Assembly: GCA_948144175.1 (NCBI GenBank)
Contig: CANXME010000897.1
Span: 124,001 to 188,000 of the forward strand
Direction: 5' to 3'
From: Closterium sp. NIES-65
Taxonomy: Eukaryota > Streptophyta > Zygnematophyceae > Desmidiales > Closteriaceae
DNA: 64,000 bases
The translations under genes were made by a program, and so were the position numbers. The notes below the pieces were generated by a model. That model had not been told where the DNA came from and made no database searches. It saw nothing but the letters and a program-made list of their open reading frames with translations. Of this stretch, positions 45,254-56,115 are shown piece by piece (position 1 is the first letter of the stretch; each line of letters begins with the position of its first letter).

Positions 45254-45769
45254 ACCGTCTCCCCCCGGATATAAGCGCCACCCTAGGATAAGCGCCTGGC
45301 GCTTCTAATTGGCATATGGCGCTTATATCCCCTCCTCGATTATAAGCGCACCCCTTGAAAAAACTTGTTTTATTATAAGCGCACGTAAACTTTAAAATTT
45401 GAAATGTGTTCAAAAAGCTGTAACGATTTTTACTTTAGCAGGCGGATATGTTGCAGATTCGGTTCCCTTCACATTCGGACCCTGCACTGGATGCGGGTCC
45501 AGTCAGCAGGACCTATCAGGAGCTGGATGTGAGTCAGATTGGGTGTATCTCCCAGCGCGCGCGAGAATTTCACAGACGATCCCATGTAACTTCGACTCGA
45601 TTGAAAAGGCAAGCACGAGACCTACAGTTTGGTGTTAAAAGATATAAAAAATATGTATGTCATTTTATAAACGCCGGCGCTTATAAATTTACTCGATTAT
45701 AAGCCCACCCCCATGAAAAAACCTGTTTTATTATTGCCCCCCATGGGGGTATATCCGGGGGGATACGGT
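45254..45769. mobile_element. MITE-like element with captured sequence
   Basis: The ends are near-perfect inverted repeats: ACCGTCTCCCCCCGGATATA at the left and, on the complementary strand, ACCGTATCCCCCCGGATATA at the right. ATAT flanks both sides (45250-45253, 45770-45773), which could be a TA or ATAT duplication. A subterminal direct repeat (about 45331-45377 and 45689-45737, CTCGATTATAAGCNCACCCC) lies inside each end. The centre (about 45440-45660) is less AT-rich and has an 84-codon open frame. The element is 516 bp and has no transposase. Confidence 0.75.
45440..45702 (+). other. Open frame inside the MITE-like element
   Basis: An 84-codon frame from ATG 45448 contains PALDAGPVSRTYQELD and a basic region (TRLKRQARDLQFGVKRYKKY). 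It may be a captured gene fragment, but I do not recognise the family. The frame runs into the subterminal repeat at its end. Confidence 0.3.
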
Positions 45770-46069
45770 ATATGTTTCCACCACACACATGGTAGTCAAC
45801 TCCTGTTTGATCACACCTCTACATACATTCTCACACATCCGTTCATATCAAATCGCATTTTTGTGCACCCCTCTGTATCGTTCCACATGCGTATAGACTC
45901 GAACCAATTCACTTGCTCCATCCCATCCAGCAACCTTGAAGCTACCAGCTCTAACCATACTGTAAGCAGTTACTTTGTGCTCTATTTCGAGACACTTGAA
46001 AAAAAAAATCATTTTTAATCAACCTATCTTTTGTTAATTTCTCGGCAAACCCTAAACCTTAAACCTGGC

Positions 46070-46476
46070 GCATGGTGCCCGGTGCATGAGCCCGGGTCAT
46101 GGTGCCCGGCTCATGGTGCCGGGTTCATGGTGACCGGGCATGGTGCCTGGAAAATCACATGTTGCCCGGCTCATGGTGCCCGGCTCATGGTGACCGGCTC
46201 ATGGTGCCCAGTACATGGTGCCCGGCTGATGGTGCCCGGGTCATGGTGCCCGGCTCATGGTGCTCGACTCATGGTGCCCGGGTCATGGTGCCCGGGTCAT
46301 GGTGACCGGCCCATGGTGCCCGGCTCATGGTGCCCGGCTCATGGTGCCCGGGTCATTGTGCCCGGCTCATGGTGCCCGCGTCATGGTGACTTGCTCATGA
46401 GGCCCGGCTCATGGTGACCGGATCATGGTGCCCGGGTAATGGTGCCCGGGACATGGTCCCGGCTCATGGTGCCCGG
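46070..46476. repeat. 14-bp minisatellite (CATGGTGCCCGGCT), left part
   Basis: About 28 units, mostly 14 bases, with small variants (GACCGG, GCCCGGG). The array is split by the Copia element and continues at 53803-53965. Confidence 0.93.
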
Positions 46477-46601
46477 TGTTACGAAGAAGAAGTGATTGCA
46501 CTATGAAAGTTGGAGTACAAGTAGGAAACCCTAACTTTGTGTACCCCCTAAAGGCTAACCCACTATAACCTACACAATAATAACACATACAGTGTTTGAC
46601 A
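46477..46601 (-). repeat. 3' LTR of the Copia element
   Basis: 125 bp, TGTTACGAAG to GTTTGACA. The polypurine tract is directly inside it. Confidence 0.92.
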
Positions 46602-46831
46602 CACCCCCATAGGCAAAGTGGGGGAGAACAATGGGTCACAAGACCAGTCAAGAAAGGCAAGCAAGCTCAGGGTGGATCACAACGTCACCACACACTCCGA
46701 GCACAAGCAAAGGGCCACAAGGCCAGTTCACATGCAGAAGTATATATAAGTAGTACAGACACCAGGGGTGATCTCAACCTAGCAGTGCAAACAGGCAGGA
46801 GTAAATATAGAGATCACAATAAAGGCAAAGC

Positions 46832-47365
46832 CTACAACAAGTGAGGCAAAGTGGGCACTAGCCCCAACAAAGTACAGAAGCGCTGATGATTACTAGGCTG
46901 AAGTGCCTTGGTGAAAATATCAGCGGTGTTGGCCTGAGAGGCCACGTAGCGCAGACGAAGCTGACCACGCTGCTGCAGCTCACGAGCAAGGAAGTAACGG
47001 AGAGCGACGTGCTTCGTTCTGTGCTCCAGTCTGTGCTCTCGACACAAGACAATGGCAGCCTTGTTGTCGACGTACATCACTGGAGGAGAACTAGGCCGCT
47101 CTCCAAGGTCGGTCAGCAGGTAGGTGAGCCAGCGTAACTCCTGTGCAGCCATGGCTGTGGCGTAGATCTCAGCCTCACAACTGGAGCTGAGAACCGAAGA
47201 CGAACGAGTAGAGCGCCACGAAACTGAACCAGAGCCAAGGCTGAAGGTGTAACCCTGTGACGACCGCTGAGTAGCCTGGTCGTCAACCCAAGAAGCGTCT
47301 GAGTGCCAGTGAGAACAACTGAGCTCCCTCCTCCAAGCACGAGCCCCATGCCTGATGTACTGCAC
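46832..47365 (-). pseudogene. RNase H of the Copia element
   Basis: Minus frame with DASWVDDQATQRSSQGYTF (first catalytic Asp), SSCEAEIYA (Glu) and YVDNKAAI (Asp), the standard Copia RNase H signatures, and TADIFTKAL near the end. It is out of frame with the reverse transcriptase upstream, so an indel lies near 47345-47365. Confidence 0.9.
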
Positions 47366-48783
47366 AAGTAGCGCAATACCCTCTTTGCAGCATCCCAGTG
47401 CACCTTTCGGTGACGACCAGGAGCCACGTAGCGAGCCAGAAGGCCAAGAGGGTATGCTAGGTCAGGACGAGTGCAAGTCATCAGGTACATGAGGCAACCA
47501 ACTAGCTCTGGGTAAGGACCACTCGACTCTACGGACTCATCCGAAGGCAGAGCTGAGAGCGAGTGACCTATAGCCAGAGGAGTGGCCTGTGCTGAGGACC
47601 AGGTGAAACCGAAGCGCTGAAGGACCCCCTGCACCATGTGTGACTGAGTCAGGGTAATGGTGCGGCGTGCTCTGTCCCGGGTGATCTGCAAGCCAAGGTA
47701 GCTGCGCAGCTCAGCCAGGTCTGTGCACGTGTGTCTCTTCTGCAGCTCCGACTTCACGTGGGCGAGAGACTCAATGTCAGCTGTGGCAAAGACCAAGTCG
47801 TCGTCGTACACGAGGATGTAGAACGGCGGCAGCGAGGTGTCGGTGCGTAGAAACAGCGACGGGTCAGCAGTAGAAGGAGAGAACCCAAGTGCCGCAAGAG
47901 TAGTCCTCAGTGTGTCGTGCCACTCACGTGGCGCCTGGCGGAGATCGTAGACCGGCCGGCGGAGGCTCCACTGGGTACCACGAGGGAACGACCCAGTGAA
48001 GCCAGGAGGGCGGCGCAGCCTGATCTGCTTGTGCAGACTGCCCTGCAAGAAAGCTGTGCTGAAGTCAAGAGAGTGAAGCTTGTAGTCGCGCTGAGCAGCA
48101 ACGTGCAGTAGTACCCGAAGAGTGGTCATCTTCGGGGTGGGGGAGAAGGTCTGGAAGAAGTCTACTCCCTCTCGCTGACTGAAGCCTCGAGCAACGTAAC
48201 GAGCCTTGAAGACAGGCGGAGAACCCGGCGGCCGCTTCACCCTGAAAATCCACATGCCACTGACGATGTTCGCCCCAGGTGGGGGAACCTCGTCGATGTA
48301 GGTTCCTGTGGACTTCGAGGAAGCCATCTCTGTGTCCATGGCTGACTGCCACTGTGAGGAGTAGGGACCCTCGATCGCCTCAGCGTACGATCGAGGAGTC
48401 GGGATGTCTGGTGCATCCGGGTCTCCCTCAGGGGTAACTAGCATGGACACGAGATGGGGCGCAGCGGCTGCAAGACACTCAAGATCCTCCTGTCTGTCCT
48501 CAAGGACGTCCGTGATAAGAGCACACGCACCCCCGACAGACGGAGGACAGACAAACTCAGACTCAGCGACAAGTCTGGCAGCGTAGTCTAGACGACAGCG
48601 AGCAGCTAAGTCGACAAGCTCAGCAACTAGGGCACACGCAGCAGCAGACTCAAAGGAAGGGTCAGTGACAGCAGTGGCCAGGAGACGCGTGACAATAGGA
48701 CTGGCATCACGATGAGAGTCAGACTCAGGGTCAGCAAGAGTAGGAAGAGAGGACTCAGGAGGAGACGGCAGAGGGACACACTA
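47113..48783 (-). pseudogene. Reverse transcriptase of the Copia element
   Basis: The RVT_2-type domain reads, from Met at 48450: WIFRVKR, KARYVARGFSQREGVDF, LDFSTAFLQG (D129) and the catalytic block VYDDDLVFA (residues 214-222). The frame upstream of 48450 is open to a TAG at 48781-48783, which separates it from the integrase in the same frame. The last about 80 codons are shifted out of the RNase H frame. Confidence 0.92.
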
Positions 48784-50916
48784 TGGAGCAGTGGAGGGAC
48801 GCAGTGACATCCGGTGTGTGCCAGGGACTGGTGGCGGACGCTCACGCGGAGTACGGCGACTGGTGGAAGTAGTACGAGCAGGGGACTCAGGACGGGACAC
48901 AGGCGACACAGGGCGAGACTCAGGCTGACGACGCTCTGTGAGACCGCCTGTAGGACCAGTGTAGGGAGAAGGACGAGGAAGTGGCGAGGCAGGCGGTAGC
49001 TCTGACTGCGACTGGACCGGCGGTGGACACTCTACAGAGGGAGGGGGACAAGGCGGAGGTGATTGACCAAGAACCTGCTGAAGGAGTGGAACAAAGTACG
49101 GCCGCGGCCGTGAGGTGCCCCCTGCAGCAGCAGAGAGAGCACTTGAACCTCCAGCAGCTCCAGCAGCACCCCCAGCACCTCCAACGCCCGGGTCTGCAGC
49201 ACCAGCAGCAGCTCCAACGCCCGGGTCCACAGCACAAGTAGCAGCTCCAACTCCAGGGTCCGCAGCACCAGTAGCAACCCCAACTCCAGGGTCCGTAGCA
49301 CCAGCAGCAGCTCCAACGCCCGGGTCCGCAGCACCAGCAGCAGCTCCAACGCCCGGGTCCGCAGCACCAGTAGCAACCCCAACTCCAGGGTCCGCAGCAC
49401 CAGCAGCAGCTCCAACGCCCGGGTCCGCAGCACCAGCAGCAGCTCCAACTCCAGGGTCCGCAGCACCAGTAGCAGGGTCCGCGACACTAGGAGCGCCACT
49501 CCTGAGACTACAGCGTCGTGCGTACCACTCACGAAGACGCTGGGGAGAGGGCAGCTCCCGCTTAGGCGAGGAAGCACGAGCACCAGCTCCAGCAGCACCC
49601 CTAGCTCCAGAAGCGCCTCTCCTGAGGCTGCAGTACTGTAAGTACCACTCACGCAGCTGCTGTGAGGAGAGAGCTCCTCCAGGCGTAGCACTCCCAGGCT
49701 CAGCACCCCCAGACTCAGCACAAGTAGGCTCTGTACTCCCAGGCTCAGCACCCCCAGACTCCGCACCCCCAAGCTCAGTACCCCCAGACTCTGCACCCCC
49801 AGGCTCAGCACCCCCAGTCTCCGCAACCCCAGGCTCCGCACGCTCAGGCTCAGCACCCCGAGCAGGACGAGAGTCGACAGCTACCTCGACAGGCTCAACC
49901 GGGTCTACCTGGGACACACCTGAGGGAGCGGCACCCTGAGGGGGGAGGGGGTCTACCACAACAGCACCTGGCGCGAGGAAGAGAGGCGGGGGAGGGAGCG
50001 GGGCAGTGCGGTAGGGGAAGAGGCGGTAGAAGGGTACCGACTCGTCAAAGGTGACGTCCTGAGAGGCGAGGACACGGCGCGAGGTGGGGTGGTAAAACTG
50101 CCAACCAGACGCGTCCGGAACAAAGCCTAGGAAGACACACGGAACAGCGCGGGAGGAGAGCTTGTCCGCGGACGTATCGCGAACAAAAGCTCGGGATCCC
50201 CAGACCCGAAAACGCGACGCATCGCCAACCTCTCCCGTCCAACGCAGTGTCGGGGAGGTCTCCGGCAAGGAGACACGGGGCCAGAGGTTGAGCTGATGCG
50301 CAGCGTATCGGAGCGCAAATGGCCACAGAATGTGGGGAGCAGCCGCATGGATCAAGGAGGTACGAGCAACCTCCATGACCAAGCCAATGCGGCGCTCAGC
50401 AACCCCATTCTGTTGTGGAGAGGCCGGAAGCGTGAACGACTGGCGGATGCCGTGCTCCGCACAGTAGGCTGCCAAGAGGTCGGAAGAGAACTCACCACCT
50501 CTGTCAGAGTGCAAGCGCAGGACAGGAAATTCCGAGTGGAAATGCTCGCTGAGCTGAAGACGAGAAGCGCGGATCCAAGGGATCAAAACATCAGGGACCT
50601 CACCCTTGGTGCGCAAGGGGAAGACCGTGGTGTAGCGCGGGTAGTCGTCAACAACTATCAGAAAGTACCTCTCCTGACCCTGACCACGGACGCGGGCGGG
50701 GCGCCACACGTCCATGTGGAGCGTCTGCAAGGGAGCAGTCGTCGGGGGAAACGAGGAGGAGTGAGGAGCAGCGCGCTGCCGCCCCTCGACACAGGGAAGG
50801 CTGGGAGGAGCAGGCGAGGGTGGGAGGGGAGGGAGAACCCTGGGAAGACGAGAGACAAGGTACCGTTTGTGCATTGCCCGAAGGCGCTGCACGGACGGGT
50901 GACAAAGTCGGTGGTG
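48784..50916 (-). pseudogene. Integrase and linker of the Copia element
   Basis: The integrase core shows MDVW (D61), LHSDRGGEF (D130) and SPQQNGVAE (E166), counted from Met at 50892. The GAG-pre-integrase motif HHRLCHPS just upstream follows a TAG at 50917-50919 that replaces the expected codon. After the core, an Ala/Gly/Pro-rich linker contains 33-bp tandem units encoding GAADPGVGAAA (about 49180-49480). It ends at a TAG (48781-48783). Confidence 0.92.
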
Positions 50917-51525
50917 CTAGAGGACTGTCTCGTGCGTCAGAAAGCGGCACGAGCAGGGGGCCGACAGCTGACGTGAAGCAGACGCAGACGCAGCTACCTG
51001 AGGGGACTCAGTAGTCAGTGTGTACAGGTCCGACCCCGGCTGCCGTGTGAAGGTTGCCAGGTGACGGCCCGTCCGAGCACACGTGCAGTGTGTCACGCGC
51101 TCGTAGACAGGGGTGAACTGGTGGACACCTCTGTCCTGGAGCGCACTACCCGCCACCAAGTTCGTAGAGAACGAGGGGAGGTAGAGACCGGAAAGATTGC
51201 CCGACGGGACGGCCGGACAGGGGAGGACAGTGGAGGAGGTCGCAAGGACTGGATCCCCAGAGGGGTCAGCGAGAGAGACTGCAACGGGCCGAGCAAGCTG
51301 CTCAAGAGCCGTGCAGTCACGAAAGAAACAGCGGGAGGCACCTGAGTCTAGTGTAAAGGTGTGCAGTGCCTCAGTCGACTCAGTACCAGAGGGCGCAGAC
51401 GCACCAGCACCTAGAGAAGCAGCCTCACCAGCACCTGGGGTAGTAGACACTCTAGCACCTAGAGCGGTAGCCTCACCGGGTCGAATGCCCGGGTCGGGCA
51501 GAACACGCAGGTACTGGGCACCCTA
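50917..51525 (-). pseudogene. Protease region of the Copia element
   Basis: Minus frame with the retropepsin active site LDSGASRCFF and downstream conserved hydrophobic patches (SGLYLPSFSTNLVAGS). It is bounded by in-frame TAG codons at 51523-51525 and 50917-50919 and shares the frame of integrase and reverse transcriptase. The original product was probably one Gag-Pol polyprotein. Confidence 0.88.
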
Positions 51526-52849
51526 TCCACTAATAGACATCACATACATGGCAGAGAGAATAGCATCAAAGTCTAGAGCAAAGATATCAATGTTTCGCTT
51601 CATCAGATCAGCCCAGAAGGGCAGCTCAGTGGCGTTAGGGAACTGAGTACGCCAAGCGTCGTCGAGGCGTGAGAAGCAGCGCTGCGTGGGGTGCGCCCTC
51701 CCATACGTCTGACCAGTGCGGTCACCAGTGCGGATGACGTACGTGTAGCTAAGGCCACCCCACCCCCCCCCCCGTGCTGAGCGTACCACTCACGGAGCTC
51801 CTGGGGCGACGGAGAGTGCTGCAGGCTCTGGCCACCGCCAGTGCCTCCACGACCACCACCGCCGCCGCCACCTCCTCGACCACCTCCTCCCCTGCTGCCG
51901 CCGCGTCCACCGCCGCCCCCACCACCGCCCCCGCCCCTGCCACCGCCCCCGCCGCTGCCGCCACCACCCCCACCGCTGCCACTAGCCCCACCAGTCTCCT
52001 CACCACCCCCACCGCCGCCACCACCCCCACCACCGCCTCCCCCGCCGTCACCTCCGCCTCCCTTGCCCCCTTTGCCCTTGCCGCTGCGGCGCCCGCTCGA
52101 GGCAGACGTAGCCCCGAGCTTCTCAGAACCAAGGAGGTCGACAGCAGAAGCAGAGGCTACAGAGGGAAGAAGGTGGCAAGGGAACACCCCTCAAAGAAAG
52201 GGGTGCGGGAGTCGCCACGAGAGGCACCTACAGCGACTATGCTAGCCTCAGCTGCAAGCAGTTCCTTCTCGAGGAGGGCAATGGTGAGCTCAGTAGGGCA
52301 GCGAGCTAGGAAGTGATCCCTGACAGCACGCAGAGTGTCAGGGAGGCGAGTGACTAGGTGGTAGAGAGTGAGCCAGAGCGGGGGAGGGTTCTTCGCAAGA
52401 AACTCATCGGGCATGGCGGCACGGAAGCGGGCCTCACTAGTACGGAGGTGCGTGATGAGGTCAGCGACTGTGTGGAACGAGGCCAGGTCGGGAAACAGGT
52501 AGGGGAGTAAGAGACGGCCTAGCGCGGCAGAGGCAGGTGAGGAGTAGCGGGCAACGATAGCGGTGTACAGTGCCTGTGCAGTCTTGTGCTGGCCAAAGTG
52601 CTCGCGCTCGTCTATCGGCAGGGAGTTGCGAATAGCGAAGCGAGCGTGGGCGTCACGAGTCTGCCACTGTGAGCGGGCAGTGCTGTCAGCACTAGCAGCA
52701 GGAGCAGTAGCATGGCCTAGGGCGTGATCGTACAGTGAGATGTCCTTCTTGGCAGTGAGCTGTAGGAAGAGGTGTAGGTCATCTAGCCAGGTATCGAACT
52801 TCACTGGGCGGCCCTCAGCATCGAAAGCTAGCACAGGAGGGCTAGCCAT
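51523..52849 (-). pseudogene. gag of the Copia element (frameshifted)
   Basis: The Copia-type gag begins MASPPVLAFDAEGRPVKFDTW at 52849 and includes helical capsid sequence (LYDHALGHAT, HKTAQALYTAI, FHTVADLITHLR). After about 52190 the reading moves to another frame encoding a glycine-rich, basic segment (GKGKGGKGGGGDGG) and then to a third frame after a C/G homopolymer near 51766. No intact CCHC knuckle is visible. The indels make it non-functional. Confidence 0.88.
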
Positions 52850-53099
52850 AGCAGCAGTAAGAGAAGCAGTAGAGTAGCAGTAGTAGCAGTAGGTGCACCC
52901 TGAAAATAGTAGGCAGGGCGACTCAGGTAGGGCGGCTCAATCCAGTACGGGCGGTGCGGCTCGGTTCAGGTAGGGCGGCTCGGCTCGGGTAGGGCGGCGC
53001 GGCTGGGTTCGGGCGGCGCGGCTCGGTTCGGGCTGGGCGGCTCGGTTCGGGCGGCTCGGTTCGGGCTGGGCGGCTCGGTTCGAGCTGCTCGGTTCGGGC

Positions 53100-53665
53100 G
53101 GCTCGTTCTGGCGGGGCCGTGGGTGTCGCGGCGGGGTGCTAAGGGGCGGCGCGCGGGTCGAGAGGGGGCCGACGGGGCCGCTAAGGGGCAAACGGGGCCG
53201 ACGGGGCCTCTAAGGGGGGTCGCGCGTGGGTTCGACGGGGCCAGCGGGGCCGCTAAGGGGCGGCTCGTGGGGTCGACGGGGCCGGCTGGGGCCTCTAAGG
53301 GGGGCGACGCGTGGGGTCGACGGGGCCAGCGGGGCCGCTAAGGGGCGGCACGTGGGGTCGACGGGGCCGACGGGGCCAGTAAGGGGTGGGCGCGCAGGGC
53401 AAACGGGGCCGACGGGGCCTCTAAGCGGGGCCAGCGGGGCCTCTAAGGGGCAGCGCGCGGGGTGGACTGGGCCTCTAAGGGGCGGCACGCGGGTTGCTAA
53501 GAGGGGGCGGGTCGCGGGTCGCGGGGCCTTAGGGGGCCGTGAAAACGAGGCGCACGAGGGCGCTAGGGGGGAGGCGCTCGAGGGCGCTCCGACAGTAGGG
53601 CGCACGAGGGCGCTAGTAGGCAGCAGTAGTGGTGGGCCCTAGAAATCGGTCCTAGCAGAGGACCT
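53100..53665 (-). repeat. GC-rich leader array of the Copia element
   Basis: Tandem units of GACGGGGCCGCTAAGGGGCGG type lie between gag and the primer site. The same architecture is seen next to the primer sites of the other elements in the window. Confidence 0.8.
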
Positions 53666-53677
53666 GCTCTGATACCA

Positions 53678-53802
53678 TGTTACGAAGAAGAAGTGATTGC
53701 ACTATGAAAGTTGGAGTACAAGTAGGAAACCCTAACTTTGTGTACCCCCTAAAGGCTAACCCACTATAGCCTACACAATAATAACACATACAATGTTTGA
53801 CA
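53678..53802 (-). repeat. 5' LTR of the Copia element
   Basis: 125-bp repeat. The primer site TGGTATCAGAGC (minus strand) is immediately inside it. Confidence 0.92.
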
Positions 53803-53965
53803 CCCGGCTGATGGTGCTCGGCTCATGCAGGTTGGATCATGTTGCCCGGGTCATGGTGACCGGCTCATGGTGCACGGCTCATGGTGCCCGTCATAGTGCC
53901 CGGGACATCACATGGTGCCTGGCTCATGGTGCCTGGCTCATGGTGCTCGGCTCATGGTGCCCGGC
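53803..53965. repeat. 14-bp minisatellite, right part
   Basis: Continuation of the CATGGTGCCCGGCT array after the Copia insertion. The units are more diverged than on the left side. Confidence 0.9.
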
Positions 53966-54124
53966 TCATGGTGTATGCATTATGTAAATGTGTTTTCCTT
54001 TCCTTCTTGTTTCGTGAATTATTTTTGCCCCATTTTTGTTGTCAATGGCAGTGATTCCTGTGGGTTTTCGTGTACAACACAGGCGGTATCGTAAGGAGGG
54101 GGGTCGCACTGCTTATGATTCAAG

Positions 54125-54610
54125 ATGACAACTCCATCATCAAGCATAATTTGCACAGGCGAGGGTGTTGCTGGTGAGTTTGAAAAGACGTATCGTTTTA
54201 TTAAGTTGGACATTAAAGGCGATGGAAATTGTTTGTATCGAAGTATGTCCATGTGCCTTTACGATACACAAAGCAGGTATGCAGAAGTTAAACTTGCAGT
54301 GTTGCACTATGTTGTTTCTAACTGAGCTAATCCCGATTATAAATACCCTGATCACGCAAGTGTGGCACATGGTCGCGTTTTTAGATCTGCCGACGAATAT
54401 ATTTTTTGTGTTTCATCCGATCGTGTTTGGGGGTCCATAAATGAGGTGCATGCTTTTTCCAAAGTGTTCAATACTACATCAATTATTTGGCTAGGTACGA
54501 CCCATTTTGTTGCTTGTTTTAAACCTGACCAAGGTACGTCGACTGGCCGAGTAATGCATTTGCATTACGACTTCATCAATGTCACACTATTCATTGTTGG
54601 TCCCTTCTGA
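54125..54610 (+). pseudogene. OTU-domain cysteine protease-like copy 1
   Basis: The 161-codon frame reads an OTU (deubiquitinase-type) fold: KGDGNCLYRSMS with catalytic Cys36 and its preceding Asp, then VAHGRVFRSADEYIF, and the late motif WLGTTHFVACF with the catalytic His. One in-frame TGA (54323-54325) replaces the Trp present in copy 2 (SNWAN), so it is broken unless read through. Upstream exons, if any, are not identified. OTU domains occur both in host deubiquitinases and as cargo of plant transposons; which applies here is open. Confidence 0.75.
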
Positions 54611-54749
54611 ACATGGCGTGCTTTATGGAACTCGATTTTTGCCGGGTGAGAACTTGCAAAATTTGCCCACGCCCTTACCTTTAGACGTTTGTTCGATTGA
54701 GAGAAATGTCTCACACACAATTTCGTAAAAAAACGCAGGAGTCGTTGAG

Positions 54750-55217
54750 GTGTCCGTCGATGATGGCTTGTCACATGCCGCGACTTTATCTACAAACGAT
54801 GTCGATAATAGTAACATGAGTGATGCAACTTTTAGTTCAAACAAGATGACAACCTCATCTTCAAGCATAATCTTGGAAAGTGAGGGAGTTGTTCGTAAAT
54901 TTGAGAAGCCGTATCGTTTTCTTAAGTTGAACATTAACGACGATGGCAATTGTTTGTACCGAAGTATGTCCATGTGCCTTTACGATACACAAAGCAGATA
55001 TGAAGAAGTTAAACTTGCAGTGTTGCACTATGTTGTTTCTAATTGGGCTAATACCGATTATAAGTACCCTGATCAGGCAAGTGTGGCACATGGTCGCGTT
55101 TTTAGATCCGCCGACAAATATTTTTTTTGTGTTTCACCTGATCGTGTTTGGGGGTCCATCAATGAGGTGCATGCTTTTTCCAAAGTGTTCAATATTACCT
55201 CAACTATTTGGCTAGGT
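54750..55217 (+). pseudogene. OTU-domain cysteine protease-like copy 2, truncated
   Basis: A second copy about 720 bases downstream of the first is very similar in protein and DNA. It retains DGNCLYRSMS and SNWAN but ends at TIWLG (55217), where gypsy sequence begins. The catalytic His segment is lost. The open frame runs on into antisense retrotransposon sequence to 55331, which is not meaningful coding. Confidence 0.78.
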
Positions 55218-56115
55218 GCCCTAACCTCGGCCAGCCCCACCCAGGCGTCTTCCGAGCTCACTGTGACCACATCGGTCAGTACCCGTGGCGCGTCTATGGG
55301 CAAGATAGGCTCTCTTCCCAGCAGCAGGTAGTACAGCGAGAAGTCCTTTAACGCCGCCTGCTTCTGAAGCGGTAGCCTGCGACCACCCACGGGAGTCTCG
55401 TGTCCCAGTCCCTCTTGAATTGTTCCCCGTAAGCTCTCAACCCTCTCTTCACAGTCTGCACAAACCGCTCCGTGAGCCCGTCGCTCTGCGGGTGATACCT
55501 TGAGGTCCGCCGATGAGTAATACTGCTGGTTTTCAGTAGCTTCTCGAATTCTCCCAAGAATTCCGTGCCCTGATCTGTCAATACTTCCCCACATGCTCCG
55601 AAGCGAGTCAACACTTGATCCTCAAATGCCTCAGCGATCCGGGCCGAGCTCTTGCTCGGCAGCGCCTTCACCTCCACCCACTTACTGCCGTGCTCGATCA
55701 TGATGAGTATGAACCGCTTCCCCCTTCGACTGAGCGGCATTTCTCCGGCCAGGTCTAATGACCACCGGAACCCTAGGCCTCTGATAGGCAGCGAGTGCAG
55801 CTCTTCCCTCCCTCTCTCCATCTCTGCTTTGTTCCTGCTGCATAGTTCGCAGGAGCCCACCCACTCTTTAATGTCTCCTCTCATTCCGGCCCACCACCAG
55901 CCCGTCTCTATTAACTGGCTCGTCCGTAGGCTGCCATAGCGCCCAAGCTGCCGATGCACCTTCGCTATGATCTCTTCCCGCTCCTCTCGCCTCGGGACCA
56001 GCTTCCATCCTTTGTGTTTTTCTGAAGCTGATCCTGGAACCACCGGTAATGCAGGCCCCTGGCTCTGGCCCTCTTGCTTGCAGGTTCTGCTTCCAAGGTC
56101 TTTCCTTGGATCCAC
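55218..56115 (-). pseudogene. Integrase of gypsy-2
   Basis: The zinc-binding HHCC region (VHRQLGRYGSLRTSQLI, SCELCSRNK) precedes a DDE core: WSLDLAGEMP, LTDQGTEFLG and YHPQSDGLTERFVQ. Near 55370 the frame shifts and the C-terminal segment (LYYLLLGREPILP) continues in another frame until it is cut at 55218. No chromodomain is seen. Confidence 0.88.

Larger units (their letters stand above)
46477..53802 (-). mobile_element. Full-length Ty1/Copia LTR retrotransposon, minus strand
   Basis: 125-bp LTRs (46477-46601 and 53678-53802) differ at two positions and are flanked by CCCGG (46472-46476, 53803-53807). The primer site is the complement of 53666-53677 (TGGTATCAGAGC) and the polypurine tract is at 46602-46612. 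The order gag, protease, integrase, reverse transcriptase, RNase H is that of Copia. The two-base LTR difference suggests a fairly recent insertion, but the coding region already has several TAG codons and frameshifts. It lies inside a 14-bp minisatellite. Confidence 0.95.

Noticed and set aside
49115-49939. 274-codon plus-strand frame rich in Ala-Pro-Thr-Gly-Ser
   Set aside because: It is the antisense of the repeat-coded linker of the Copia integrase frame.
51774-52316. 180-codon Thr/Ala/Pro-rich plus-strand frame
   Set aside because: Antisense of the glycine-rich gag segment of the Copia element.
54750-55331. OTU protein with a novel C-terminal domain
   Set aside because: The last about 38 codons after 55217 are antisense gypsy integrase sequence, so the fusion frame is accidental.
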